47,500 nt of DNA, from assembly GCA_946626535.1 (NCBI GenBank), contig CAMOUK010000009.1, forward strand, positions 1 to 47,500. Direction: 5' to 3'. A program made the translations under genes and the position numbers. This DNA comes from an uncultured Caryophanales bacterium. Its GTDB lineage: Bacteria > Bacillota_I > Bacilli_A > Acholeplasmatales > Anaeroplasmataceae. The notes beneath the pieces were generated by a model. The model saw only the letters and a program-made list of their open reading frames with translations, ran no database searches and was not told the DNA's origin. Shown here piece by piece: positions 7,582 through 15,240 of this stretch (its first letter is position 1; each line of letters opens with the position of its first letter).

Positions 7582-9174
7582 CTACCTAAAATTATTTATA
7601 TCAAATAACTTTTCAACATCTTCAGCATCTAAAGCATTTGTGATTTTTAAAGGAGTAATATCCTTAGGATAACTATTAAAATCGCCAATTTTAAGCAATT
7701 CTAGATATGTAGTAGTTGCCTTACTATAGTCATCTAAGGCCATCTTATACATACTAATAGATGAAATGCCACTAGTCGCATAGCTAATGTAATATCCTGG
7801 ATTTGCTGCCGCGCATAAAATTCCATAATCTATCATTCCAGGAATATTAGCCAGATTAAAACCATATGCTTTTATCGCATCTTCACAAACTTTATAAACG
7901 CTATCTACGGTCAAATTAGTCGCGCCATATAGTGCTTCTTCACACGTATATACTAAAGCACAAGAAATAACATCATCCATCTTATTAAATAACCACTTAT
8001 AATTTAATGCCTTTAAGCCATTTTCTGAGATTTTTTTATAATTATTTCTTAAATAAATTTGGAAAAGAGCCTCATTAGATTGTGATTGGGTCTCACAAAC
8101 ATCAAAATCTCCTCCCCCACTTTTACAAGTATACATATTTAAATAATGACCAAATTCATGAATAAATGTATTTACACATTTATAATAATCTCCATTACCC
8201 ATAAACATCATTGGAGTATTATCGTGATAATTATAATCAGTCCAAGCAGCTTGAATAGCTGTATTTTCAGTTGATAAAAATAAATACTTACTATTTAATA
8301 AATTATTATAAATCTTATTAATATCTCCACCTAAAGAGCTAGTATATGAATTAATTAAATTATGATAATCCCTAAAGTTTACTGAATCAAATTTATTAAT
8401 TTCAGATTCATCCTTATTAGTGATATTATGATATGAATTAATATATTCATCCATCACATCATAAAAGCATGGGGAAACATAATCCTTTATGTTTCTTATT
8501 ATATCTTTAGCATCACTTAAAGTGTAGCCTCTACCATATACATTACTAAAGGCATATTCTAAATAATTTTTACAACCTGATAGTTCAGCAATTTCTTTAT
8601 TAACCTGAATAGTCTCAATTAATACCGGCTTCATTTGGTCTGCATCATTAATAGCTAACGCTTCATTTTTTAATTCTTTTTGTTTCTTATATAAAGGAAG
8701 CTTCTTCTTTTCGTTTTTAGCATATTCAACTTTTCTTTGAACCTCTTCATCACTAAGCTCGCCAAAAAATGCATCTCTTAAATCATTTTTTGAACAAGGC
8801 TCATAAAGATCTAGTTGAGTTTCATCTATTTCTAAAATTATAGAATGATAAAACTCGCTCTTATCACTATAATCCTTATTACCTGTCATATAATAATTAA
8901 TATCTTCAATTTGGCGAAAATAAGCTAATCTAGATGTCTCTTCATTCATCCAGTTGCCTAAAGTCTCAAGTCTATCTGCATCCTTACCCTTATCAACTAC
9001 ATCCTTTATTTCTGTCATAACCTCTTTAGCATACTTATAGTCATCATCAGTATAGCTATAGTTAAATGCTGAATAGGTTGCGGAAGGATCTTGCTTAGGA
9101 TCTAAGCTTTTAACCTGACAGCTAGCTAAAAATAATAACAAAAATACTATCAAATATAATATTTTTTTCTTCAC
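7582..9174 (-). CDS. M3-family (PepF-like) metallopeptidase lipoprotein
   Basis: A 530-residue exported zinc peptidase. The N-terminus is a lipoprotein signal with lipobox LASC, so Cys19 would be lipidated and the enzyme held outside the membrane. The zinc site is complete: H339-E340-F-G-H343, with E361 in the ETQSQSNEAL segment that aligns to AE-AST-NEAL of oligoendopeptidase F. The later segment YYISYATSGIS matches the substrate-binding YYVYKYATGFS region. M3 enzymes cut short peptides; most are cytosolic, so a lipoprotein form is less common. The start is a GTG after GGGGTGG and overlaps the previous stop by one base (TAGTG). The spacing between the zinc histidines and E361 is shorter than usual. 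Peptide feeding or cell-surface processing are both possible. Confidence 0.8.
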   Translation of the reverse strand: MKKKILYLIVFLLLFLASCQVKSLDPKQDPSATYSAFNYSYTDDDYKYAKEVMTEIKDVVDKGKDADRLETLGNWMNEETSRLAYFRQIEDINYYMTGNKDYSDKSEFYHSIILEIDETQLDLYEPCSKNDLRDAFFGELSDEEVQRKVEYAKNEKKKLPLYKKQKELKNEALAINDADQMKPVLIETIQVNKEIAELSGCKNYLEYAFSNVYGRGYTLSDAKDIIRNIKDYVSPCFYDVMDEYINSYHNITNKDESEINKFDSVNFRDYHNLINSYTSSLGGDINKIYNNLLNSKYLFLSTENTAIQAAWTDYNYHDNTPMMFMGNGDYYKCVNTFIHEFGHYLNMYTCKSGGGDFDVCETQSQSNEALFQIYLRNNYKKISENGLKALNYKWLFNKMDDVISCALVYTCEEALYGATNLTVDSVYKVCEDAIKAYGFNLANIPGMIDYGILCAAANPGYYISYATSGISSISMYKMALDDYSKATTTYLELLKIGDFNSYPKDITPLKITNALDAEDVEKLFDINNFR

Positions 9175-9680
9175 TATTCCACCCCTAAAAATTTATTAGT
9201 AATGCTTCTTTTTAAATATAATCGAACTATTACGCCAGATAAAATACCTGTTAGTACACTTAATATCGCAATAAAAGGTAAATAATATATAACACTATCA
9301 AGTGAAATAATTATTATACAGGCTATAATCTGTCCTACTGCGTGAGCCATCGCTCCTAAAACTGAAACGCCAATTGGTGAGAAAAATTTTAATTTAGAAA
9401 ATAGTAGCATAACTAAATATGATAATATTCCTCCAGCAAGTGACATATAAAAGGTTGGAGTTAAAAATGATCCTCTAATTAATGAAACAATAAGTATCCT
9501 TAAAGCATCAACGGCTAAAGCCTCATGCCATTTAAATTCATAAAGCATTATTAAAATAATAACATTAGCTAGTCCTAATCTAACACCAGGAACAAACATA
9601 GGTATAAAGCTTTCTAAATAATTTAAGACGATGGCTGCCGCTAAAAGCATTGATACTATAGCTAATCTTTTTACGCTCAT
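9174..9680 (-). CDS. Gx transporter family / HepI-like membrane protein
   Basis: A 168-residue protein with about five membrane helices. The segments LNYLESFIPMFVPGVRLGLANVI and the Gly-rich GGILSYLVMLL fit the family annotated as Gx transporter or heptaprenyl diphosphate synthase component I. Its fold resembles small ECF-type substrate-binding components. In many Bacillota this gene sits with a NusG-II domain gene and apbE, as here; the substrate is not settled. It overlaps the NusG-II gene by 4 nt (ATGA) and the peptidase gene by 1 nt. No prenyl synthase partner (component II) is visible, so an enzymatic role is unlikely. Family call is good, function open. Confidence 0.8.
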   Translation of the reverse strand: MSVKRLAIVSMLLAAAIVLNYLESFIPMFVPGVRLGLANVIILIMLYEFKWHEALAVDALRILIVSLIRGSFLTPTFYMSLAGGILSYLVMLLFSKLKFFSPIGVSVLGAMAHAVGQIIACIIIISLDSVIYYLPFIAILSVLTGILSGVIVRLYLKRSITNKFLGVE

Positions 9681-10036
9681 ACGACAACATCAGCTCCTTT
9701 ACCAACTAGCTTAACATATATTTTATTTGGTAAGCAGGTTATAGTTTGACCACTTCTATTAATTTTACCCTGATGTACACAAATTTGATCAGGACAGGTA
9801 GATTCTAAAAATTCTACATAGTCGCTAGTTATATTTATTAAAACATATCCTTCTGAAGTTTCTATTTTTATTTGTTCCTCATGATCTAATCTAACTTCAT
9901 TTACTAATGTGTCATTTTTATATATTTGACATACTAAATTATCACTTTTTTGATTTAAAAAAATAGCAAGAAAAAAAATAGTAATTATTATTAAAATTGA
10001 AATAATTAAAATAATATCATTCCTAATTTTTTTCAT
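9677..10036 (-). CDS. NusG domain II-containing extracytoplasmic protein
   Basis: A 119-residue protein with an N-terminal membrane helix (about 8-28) and an outside NusG-II beta domain. The signature CPDQICVHQGKI and the later GQTITCLPNKIYV are the conserved parts of stand-alone NusG-II proteins; two cysteines flank the QICVH motif. These proteins have nothing to do with transcription. They recur with apbE and Gx-transporter genes, and with Rnf-type or other flavin-using systems. I start at the ATG at 10036, which follows AGAGGT and lies one base past the apbE stop; a TTG four codons earlier would overlap apbE. Role unknown; probably part of an extracytoplasmic redox or flavin function. Confidence 0.8.
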   Translation of the reverse strand: MKKIRNDIILIISILIIITIFFLAIFLNQKSDNLVCQIYKNDTLVNEVRLDHEEQIKIETSEGYVLINITSDYVEFLESTCPDQICVHQGKINRSGQTITCLPNKIYVKLVGKGADVVV

Positions 10037-10037
10037 A

Positions 10038-10982
10038 CTACCTCTCAAATACTATTTTTCCATCCTTATATAAAATAGCATTTATATTTTTTTCATTAAT
10101 AAATTCTTTAGCACTTTCTAAATCCATCGCAAATATAGCTGTTGAATAGGCATCCCCTACCAAAGAATTATCCATAATAACATTTACGTTATCAAAGCTA
10201 TTGGCAGGATAGCCAGTAAATGGATTGATTAAATGATGATATCTAACACCATCAATTAAAGCATTTTGATATTTACCACTAGATGTTGAAATAGAATTAT
10301 TAGTCATTTCTAATAATTTAATTTCCTTATTATTATATGGACCAACAAGTGATATTTTAAAATTCATATCACCCTTAGTACCAAACGCTACAGTTGATTC
10401 TCCAGCATTAATTAAATAGCTTTTAACATTTTCTTTATTCAAATAGTCAATAGCTAGTTTTGTAACATAGCCCTTGGCAAAGCCACCTAAATCAATATTT
10501 GCATCACCAACAATAGTTATTAAATTATCATCTATTTCAATACTAGATGTATTAATCTTTTCTAATTCTTGACTTATGATATCAGAAGATAGTACTTCTT
10601 TTTTTTCAATGGCATCCTTCCACTTAGCTGTTAAGCTACCAATAAGTGGATTAAAATAGCCATTTGTATCTTCCTTTAACTCCAAAGCTTTTTCTATAAC
10701 ATTTTTTAAATCAAGAGAAACAGCAATACTTCTTTTTTCATTTAATGAATAGATATTTTCTTCATTAGCTATAGGATTATAATTATCTAAAAGCCTAGAA
10801 TATTTTTGATATAGTCCCTTAATATATTTATAATGCTCATCAGCATTATCATCGTTATATAGTGTAATAGTTATAGTAGTATCCATCGCATATATTGGTT
10901 TACCACTATATGTTTTTAATTGATTACAAGAAGAAAGAATTATTATTAACATTAGAGAAATAATAAAATAAATTTTTCTCAT
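10038..10982 (-). CDS. apbE: FAD:protein FMN transferase lipoprotein
   Basis: Moves FMN from FAD onto a threonine of extracytoplasmic flavoproteins. It is 314 residues with a lipoprotein signal ending LSSC (Cys19). ApbE landmarks are present: MDTTITITLY near the N-terminus, DLGGFAKGYVTKLA, the HHLINPFTGYPA loop, and DAYSTAIFAM with the metal-binding Asp and Ser/Thr. The start overlaps the PAP2 stop by four bases (ATGA), with AGAGGAAG upstream, so translation is coupled. No protein in the window carries an FMN-binding domain with the S/T-G-A-T attachment motif, so its target lies elsewhere in the genome. Together with the next two genes it forms a recurrent trio. Confidence 0.93.
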   Translation of the reverse strand: MRKIYFIISLMLIIILSSCNQLKTYSGKPIYAMDTTITITLYNDDNADEHYKYIKGLYQKYSRLLDNYNPIANEENIYSLNEKRSIAVSLDLKNVIEKALELKEDTNGYFNPLIGSLTAKWKDAIEKKEVLSSDIISQELEKINTSSIEIDDNLITIVGDANIDLGGFAKGYVTKLAIDYLNKENVKSYLINAGESTVAFGTKGDMNFKISLVGPYNNKEIKLLEMTNNSISTSSGKYQNALIDGVRYHHLINPFTGYPANSFDNVNVIMDNSLVGDAYSTAIFAMDLESAKEFINEKNINAILYKDGKIVFER

Positions 10983-11677
10983 TCATCTTCCTCTTTTTTG
11001 TGGTGTTTAATATAAGATATTAAGCCTTCCTTTAATATATTATTTTTCTCACACCAATGATATACAATCATCGCAAGACATGACATCATGACTCCAGATG
11101 CTAAACCAGCAAGTACGTCAGTAAAGTAGTGAACACCTAAAACCATTCTTGAAATCATAACTGTAAATATTAGACCTAAACAACCAATAAAAATTAATAG
11201 CTTAGTTACTCTTTTAATATTTAAATGATAACAAATATAAGCAATAAAGGTATATAAGAAGCCTGCCGCTGTAGAATGGCCTGATGGGAATGATGAGGTG
11301 ATTTCCTCCTGCCATCTCATTTCAGCAATAGGACGTTCTCTTAAATAAATATTTTTAACGATAACATTAGTTCCAATAGCTAATAATAATCCAACAAGAC
11401 AAATTATAAATCTATAATCTAGCTTAGTAACTATAGCCATAATTACTAAGATAACACCTATAGCTATAAAATCACCAAATTCAGTCATTATTCTAAAAAA
11501 CCAATACCAAAAACCGTATTTTTCACCACGAGCGTTATAAAAAAAGTCACGAATACAAGCATCCCGCGCAGTAACACAATCCTTTGTCATTCCAACGTAA
11601 AAAGAAATTAAAACATATACAATTAATGCGACTGTAAAGCCTGTAATCTTAATAATCCTTTTCGTTCTTCGGCTCAT
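10979..11677 (-). CDS. PAP2-family membrane phosphatase
   Basis: A 232-residue integral membrane protein with about six helices. It carries the three phosphatase motifs: KNIYLRERP, FPSGHS and SRMVLGVHYFTDV, which place the catalytic histidines on the outer face. Such enzymes remove phosphate from lipid pyrophosphates or phosphatidate, for example undecaprenyl pyrophosphate recycling (BcrC-like) or PgpB-like work. The sequence alone does not decide the substrate. It starts 12 nt after the small membrane protein gene and overlaps apbE, so it is an operon member. The C-terminus is a charged tail (KHHKKEEDE). Confidence 0.88.
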   Translation of the reverse strand: MSRRTKRIIKITGFTVALIVYVLISFYVGMTKDCVTARDACIRDFFYNARGEKYGFWYWFFRIMTEFGDFIAIGVILVIMAIVTKLDYRFIICLVGLLLAIGTNVIVKNIYLRERPIAEMRWQEEITSSFPSGHSTAAGFLYTFIAYICYHLNIKRVTKLLIFIGCLGLIFTVMISRMVLGVHYFTDVLAGLASGVMMSCLAMIVYHWCEKNNILKEGLISYIKHHKKEEDE

Positions 11678-11689
11678 AAAAACCTCTTT

Positions 11690-12148
11690 CTAATATTTTT
11701 TACAATAATAAAACTTAACTATAAAATAAACAACCAAATTAACAAGTAATACACCAAGTAGTGTATAAAAAACATATCTATTAATAAAAGCTGTAACAAT
11801 TAAAGCAATACCCATTAAATAGATTAAAATCTTAATAGTAAAAGATTCAGTCTTTAATTTAATAAACTTATTTCTTTCATCATTTTTTCTAATTATTTCA
11901 CTAGATGCATAATCAACACTAGTTAAAATCTTAGCGTATTTAGCAATCTTTAATCCAATATAACCTTCAAGTAATACAAAGATACCATATCTAAATACTA
12001 TTAGATCATATACTACTGAACCTTCCTGTAGTAAATCTTCAATCCAGAATTGGAATGTTACTAATAATAAAATAGGTAAAATTGTAGATAAGCTCATAAT
12101 TACAAGCTTAATTTTTGTCATTTTTAATAAATGTTCTTGATTTTCCAT
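11690..12148 (-). CDS. Four-helix membrane protein paired with XRE regulator
   Basis: A 152-residue protein with predicted membrane helices near 12-33, 50-67, 106-122 and 126-146. The cytosolic loop contains RKNDERNKFIKLKTES. The DERN-(I/F)--K pattern is common to small membrane proteins that are encoded just behind short XRE regulators in Bacillota (DUF2178-like). I do not recognise a defined function. Its ATG overlaps the regulator stop (TAATG), so the two are made together and may act as a sensor-regulator pair. Confidence 0.65.
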   Translation of the reverse strand: MENQEHLLKMTKIKLVIMSLSTILPILLLVTFQFWIEDLLQEGSVVYDLIVFRYGIFVLLEGYIGLKIAKYAKILTSVDYASSEIIRKNDERNKFIKLKTESFTIKILIYLMGIALIVTAFINRYVFYTLLGVLLVNLVVYFIVKFYYCKKY

Positions 12149-12348
12149 TATTCAGATTCCTCCAATTTAAACACATCCTCTACAGGTACTTTAAAGATAG
12201 AGGCTATCCTAAGTGCTAGAGGCAATGATGCAATATATTTACCTTGCTCAATAGAAATAATAGTTTGTCTTGTTACTCCAACAAGCTTCGCTAAATCTTC
12301 TTGAGTAAGCTTAAGTTGCTTTCGAAACTTATGAACTTCATTTAGCAT
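12148..12348 (-). CDS. Short XRE-family transcriptional regulator
   Basis: A 66-residue protein that is almost only a helix-turn-helix domain (residues 5-60), with [22 protein letters not shown] as the recognition part. It is of the YozG/YgzD-like short type (KLTQE-LA---GV-RQTI--IE-GKY-PSL-LA--IA--F). AAGGAGG precedes the ATG. It is the first gene of the eight-gene operon and probably controls that operon together with the membrane protein that overlaps it. No palindrome near its promoter stood out as an operator. Confidence 0.88.
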   Translation of the reverse strand: MLNEVHKFRKQLKLTQEDLAKLVGVTRQTIISIEQGKYIASLPLALRIASIFKVPVEDVFKLEESE

Positions 12349-12368
12349 ATCAAATACCTCCTTTTACA

Positions 12369-12397
12369 ATTATACAATATTTAATTCAATAATTAAA
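12369..12397 (-). promoter_or_regulatory. Promoter of the XRE-to-SecB operon
   Basis: Minus strand TTTAAT (12397-12392), 17-nt spacer, TATAAT (12374-12369). The leader before the XRE start would be about 15 nt. The -35 lies directly behind the prs terminator. Confidence 0.6.
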
Positions 12398-12420
12398 TAA
12401 AAAAGGTAGCCGAAGCTACC
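12398..12420 (-). terminator. Intrinsic terminator after prs
   Basis: Minus strand GGTAGC-TTCG-GCTACC followed by TTTTTTATTT. The C(UUCG)G tetraloop makes it a very stable hairpin. Confidence 0.88.
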
Positions 12421-12425
12421 TTAGC

Positions 12426-13388
12426 TTATTTCAATAAGTCAGAAAGTAAAGTTGAAATATATGAACCATTTCTAAATGTTTCAATGATTCCAATTATAAT
12501 ATCTGAAATATCAACATATTCAATTTTGTCATTGATAAGCTTATCCGACTTATCAATTGTATTGGTAACAACTAATTTCTTAATGTCCTCGCAAGCACTT
12601 AATCTTTCGATGGCATCCTTAGATAATACACCGTGAGTACAATATACATAAACAGCCTTAGCTCCTAAGTTAACTAATTCTTTCGCAGCCTTCATTAATG
12701 TACCACCTGTATCAACCATATCATCGATAATTAAAGCTGTCTTATCCTTAATATTACCAATAACCTGCATAGAGGCAACCTCATTTGGTCTATCTCTATA
12801 CTTAACGATAACAGCAAGATTAGGAATCTTAGCCTCGTTCATAAATAATCTAGCACGTGTAACACCACCAGAGTCTGGTGATACAACTACTAAATTGTTT
12901 AAATCAATATTAGCTGGAATTTGTTTTTTCCATCTATTTCCCAAAATCATAAGAACAGGAATATTGTCAATTGGAATAGAATAGAAGCCTTCAATTTGGT
13001 TTGCGTGTAGGTCACATGTAGTAATTCTATTAATGCCTGAAATTTGTAATACATCAGCAATTAATCTTGCAGTAATTGGCTGCCAAGATTTAGCTCTTCT
13101 ATCCTGACGTGAATAGCCAAGATATGGAGCAACTAAAGTAATTGACTTTGCTGAAGCTCTCTTTAAGGCATCAGCACAGATGATAACCTTAACTAAATTA
13201 TCATTTACTGGCTCACATAAAGATGCGACAATGATAACATCATCACCTCTTACAGGTCTTCCTAGCTCGATGCACATTTCCCCATCAGAAAATCTAGAAA
13301 ATACATATGGGATTATATCATCCTCTTTGTAATGTTCTAAAACCTTCTTCCCCAACGATGTTTCTTCTAATACTATAATTCTTGTCAT
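12426..13388 (-). CDS. prs: Ribose-phosphate pyrophosphokinase
   Basis: Makes PRPP from ribose 5-phosphate and ATP for purine, pyrimidine, NAD, His and Trp synthesis. The 320-residue sequence has the family landmarks: FSDGE near residue 33, YLGYSRQDRR (ATP site), CDLHANQIEGFY, VVSPDSGGVTRA and the PRPP loop ALIIDDMVDTGGTL. I start at the ATG at 13388, which has GGAGG seven nt upstream and gives the usual length; the frame stays open 18 residues further with no support. It lies 29 nt after the T-run of the hyd terminator, so it needs read-through or a promoter inside hydA. Confidence 0.95.
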   Translation of the reverse strand: MTRIIVLEETSLGKKVLEHYKEDDIIPYVFSRFSDGEMCIELGRPVRGDDVIIVASLCEPVNDNLVKVIICADALKRASAKSITLVAPYLGYSRQDRRAKSWQPITARLIADVLQISGINRITTCDLHANQIEGFYSIPIDNIPVLMILGNRWKKQIPANIDLNNLVVVSPDSGGVTRARLFMNEAKIPNLAVIVKYRDRPNEVASMQVIGNIKDKTALIIDDMVDTGGTLMKAAKELVNLGAKAVYVYCTHGVLSKDAIERLSACEDIKKLVVTNTIDKSDKLINDKIEYVDISDIIIGIIETFRNGSYISTLLSDLLK

Positions 13389-13417
13389 ATTATTACCTCC
13401 AAATATATCTTTTGGGC

Positions 13418-13443
13418 AAAAAAGGTGCATATTAAAATGCACC
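13418..13443 (-). terminator. Intrinsic terminator of the hydCBA operon
   Basis: Minus strand GGTGCAT/ATGCACC stem (13443-13437 with 13430-13424) followed by TTTTTT. It lies seven nt past the hydA stop and immediately upstream of the prs ribosome site. Confidence 0.82.
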
Positions 13444-13449
13444 CAATTT

Positions 13450-15228
13450 TTACTTATCTAATTCAGGATATTTTTCTCTTTCACTATTATATGTTGTATG
13501 AAGTAGGTGATGAGCAATTGATGATCCTGGTTCTTTTAAATAATTCTTATATAAGAATTGAATATCCTTATTTAAGTGAGAACGTCTAACCTCTCTTGAC
13601 TTATCCTCTTCATATAAAACATTAGCACGCTTTTGCATATAAGTTTGTAAAATATCGTCATCCTCGTTAGGTAGGAACAATTCCTTAACTGCAGGTTGTC
13701 CACCACCGTTGATACAGCCTCCTGGGCAGCCCATAATTTCGATAAATTGATATTTTGATTTACCAGCTTTAATATCTTCTAGTAATACCTTAGCATTCTT
13801 CATACCTGAAGCTACTGCGATATTATAAGTTGCACCATTAATTGTTAAAGATGCTTCCTTAATTCCCTTAAAGCCTCTTACTGGTTCAAATTCAACTGGC
13901 TCTAATTCGCCACCAGTTAAAATGTTATATGCTGTTCTAACTGCAGCTTCCATAACGCCACCAGTAACACCAAATATTACACCAGCACCTGAATATTCGC
14001 CTAATAAATCATTATCGAATTGTTCATCAGGTAGCTTCTTCCAAGTAATACCAGCTCTTCTGATTAGCTTAGCTAATTCTCTAGTTGTTAAAACAACATC
14101 AACATCAGCTATACCATCAACAGCGTTTGCAGGTCTCTTACTTTCATACTTTTTAGCAACACAAGGCATAATAGATACAACACAAATTTGTGATCTATCT
14201 AAGTTATGCTTTTCTGCATAATATGATTTAATAATTGCACCCATCATTTCATGAGGTGACTTGCAGCTTGAAAGATGACCTAAAAGCTCAGGATAATAAT
14301 ATTCAATATAATTGATCCATCCTGGTGAGCATGATGTAATCATAGGAGATAAAGCCTTAGTAGATAATCTATGAATCCACTCATTAGCTTCTTCCATAAT
14401 TGTTAAGTCAGCAGCAAAGTTAGTATCAAATACTCTATAGAATCCTAATCTATGTAGAGCAGCTACCATCTTACCAGTACCAGATGTACCAATTTTTTCA
14501 CCGAATTCTTCAGCGATTGCAGCTCTAACTGCAGGTGCAGTTTGAACGATAACAATCTTACCATCCGCAAAAGCCTTATCAAGCTTTTCGATTTCAGAAT
14601 TTTCCATTAAAGCTCCTGTAGGACATACATTAACACATTGTCCACATTGAATACATGGAACCTGGCTGAAGCTTCTATTTTCAGCAGGTGCTACAATAGT
14701 GTTAAAACCACGGCCCTCGAAGCCTAAAATACCGATGCCTTGAACTTGCTTACAAGTTTCAATACATCTACCACATAATATACATTTAGAAGTATCTCTA
14801 ATTAAAGCTGGAGCTAAATCATCATATGTAGTAGGTGTTTTTGCACCCACATATACATCTTCTCTTGCACCAACAATTTTAGAAACCTCTAATAATTCAC
14901 AATGACCATTCTTAGAGCATGATTGGCAATTCATAGAGTGGTTAGATAAGATTAATTCTACTGATGTTCTTCTTGCTTCTACAGCAGTTTGATCAGTAAT
15001 AGAAATCTCTAAACCCTCTCTTACTGGATATGCACAAGCTGGAACTAGTCTTCTTTCGCCTTTTACAGCAACAAGACATACTCTACAGCTTGCAAGTGAG
15101 CAACGTCCATCCATCCAGCTACATAGTGATGGAACATTATATCCACAAGCTCTTGCAGCTTGTAATACTGTTAGATTATCTTCAACCTTATAATCATGAC
15201 CTTCGATTTTAATATTAACTAAAGACAC
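13450..15228 (-). CDS. hydA: [FeFe] hydrogenase catalytic subunit HydA of a trimeric NAD-linked enzyme
   Basis: Reduces protons to H2 or oxidises H2 in the cytosol. The 592-residue chain has an N-terminal [2Fe-2S] domain (C36, C48, C51, C65), a His-Cys3 [4Fe-4S] site (H97, C101, C104, C110), two ferredoxin clusters (C149/152/155/159 and C192/195/198/202) and the H-cluster domain. Motif L1 is TSCSPGW (C300), L2 is MPCVAKKYE (C356) and L3 is EIMGCPGGCINGGGQP (C501, C505). Ser301 stands where most enzymes have the proton-shuttling cysteine. The C-terminal small-subunit segment (RSHLNKDIQFLYKNYL) is complete. The GTG start follows GGAGGGG. It is last in hydC-hydB-hydA, which implies an electron-bifurcating NADH/ferredoxin hydrogenase. 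The maturases HydEFG are not in the window. Confidence 0.96.
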   Translation of the reverse strand: MSLVNIKIEGHDYKVEDNLTVLQAARACGYNVPSLCSWMDGRCSLASCRVCLVAVKGERRLVPACAYPVREGLEISITDQTAVEARRTSVELILSNHSMNCQSCSKNGHCELLEVSKIVGAREDVYVGAKTPTTYDDLAPALIRDTSKCILCGRCIETCKQVQGIGILGFEGRGFNTIVAPAENRSFSQVPCIQCGQCVNVCPTGALMENSEIEKLDKAFADGKIVIVQTAPAVRAAIAEEFGEKIGTSGTGKMVAALHRLGFYRVFDTNFAADLTIMEEANEWIHRLSTKALSPMITSCSPGWINYIEYYYPELLGHLSSCKSPHEMMGAIIKSYYAEKHNLDRSQICVVSIMPCVAKKYESKRPANAVDGIADVDVVLTTRELAKLIRRAGITWKKLPDEQFDNDLLGEYSGAGVIFGVTGGVMEAAVRTAYNILTGGELEPVEFEPVRGFKGIKEASLTINGATYNIAVASGMKNAKVLLEDIKAGKSKYQFIEIMGCPGGCINGGGQPAVKELFLPNEDDDILQTYMQKRANVLYEEDKSREVRRSHLNKDIQFLYKNYLKEPGSSIAHHLLHTTYNSEREKYPELDK

Positions 15229-15240
15229 AATATTCCCCTC

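Noticed and set aside
13922..14221. Plus-strand open frame of 99 codons inside hydA
   Set aside because: It is the antisense shadow of a highly conserved hydrogenase region, and no start signals precede it.
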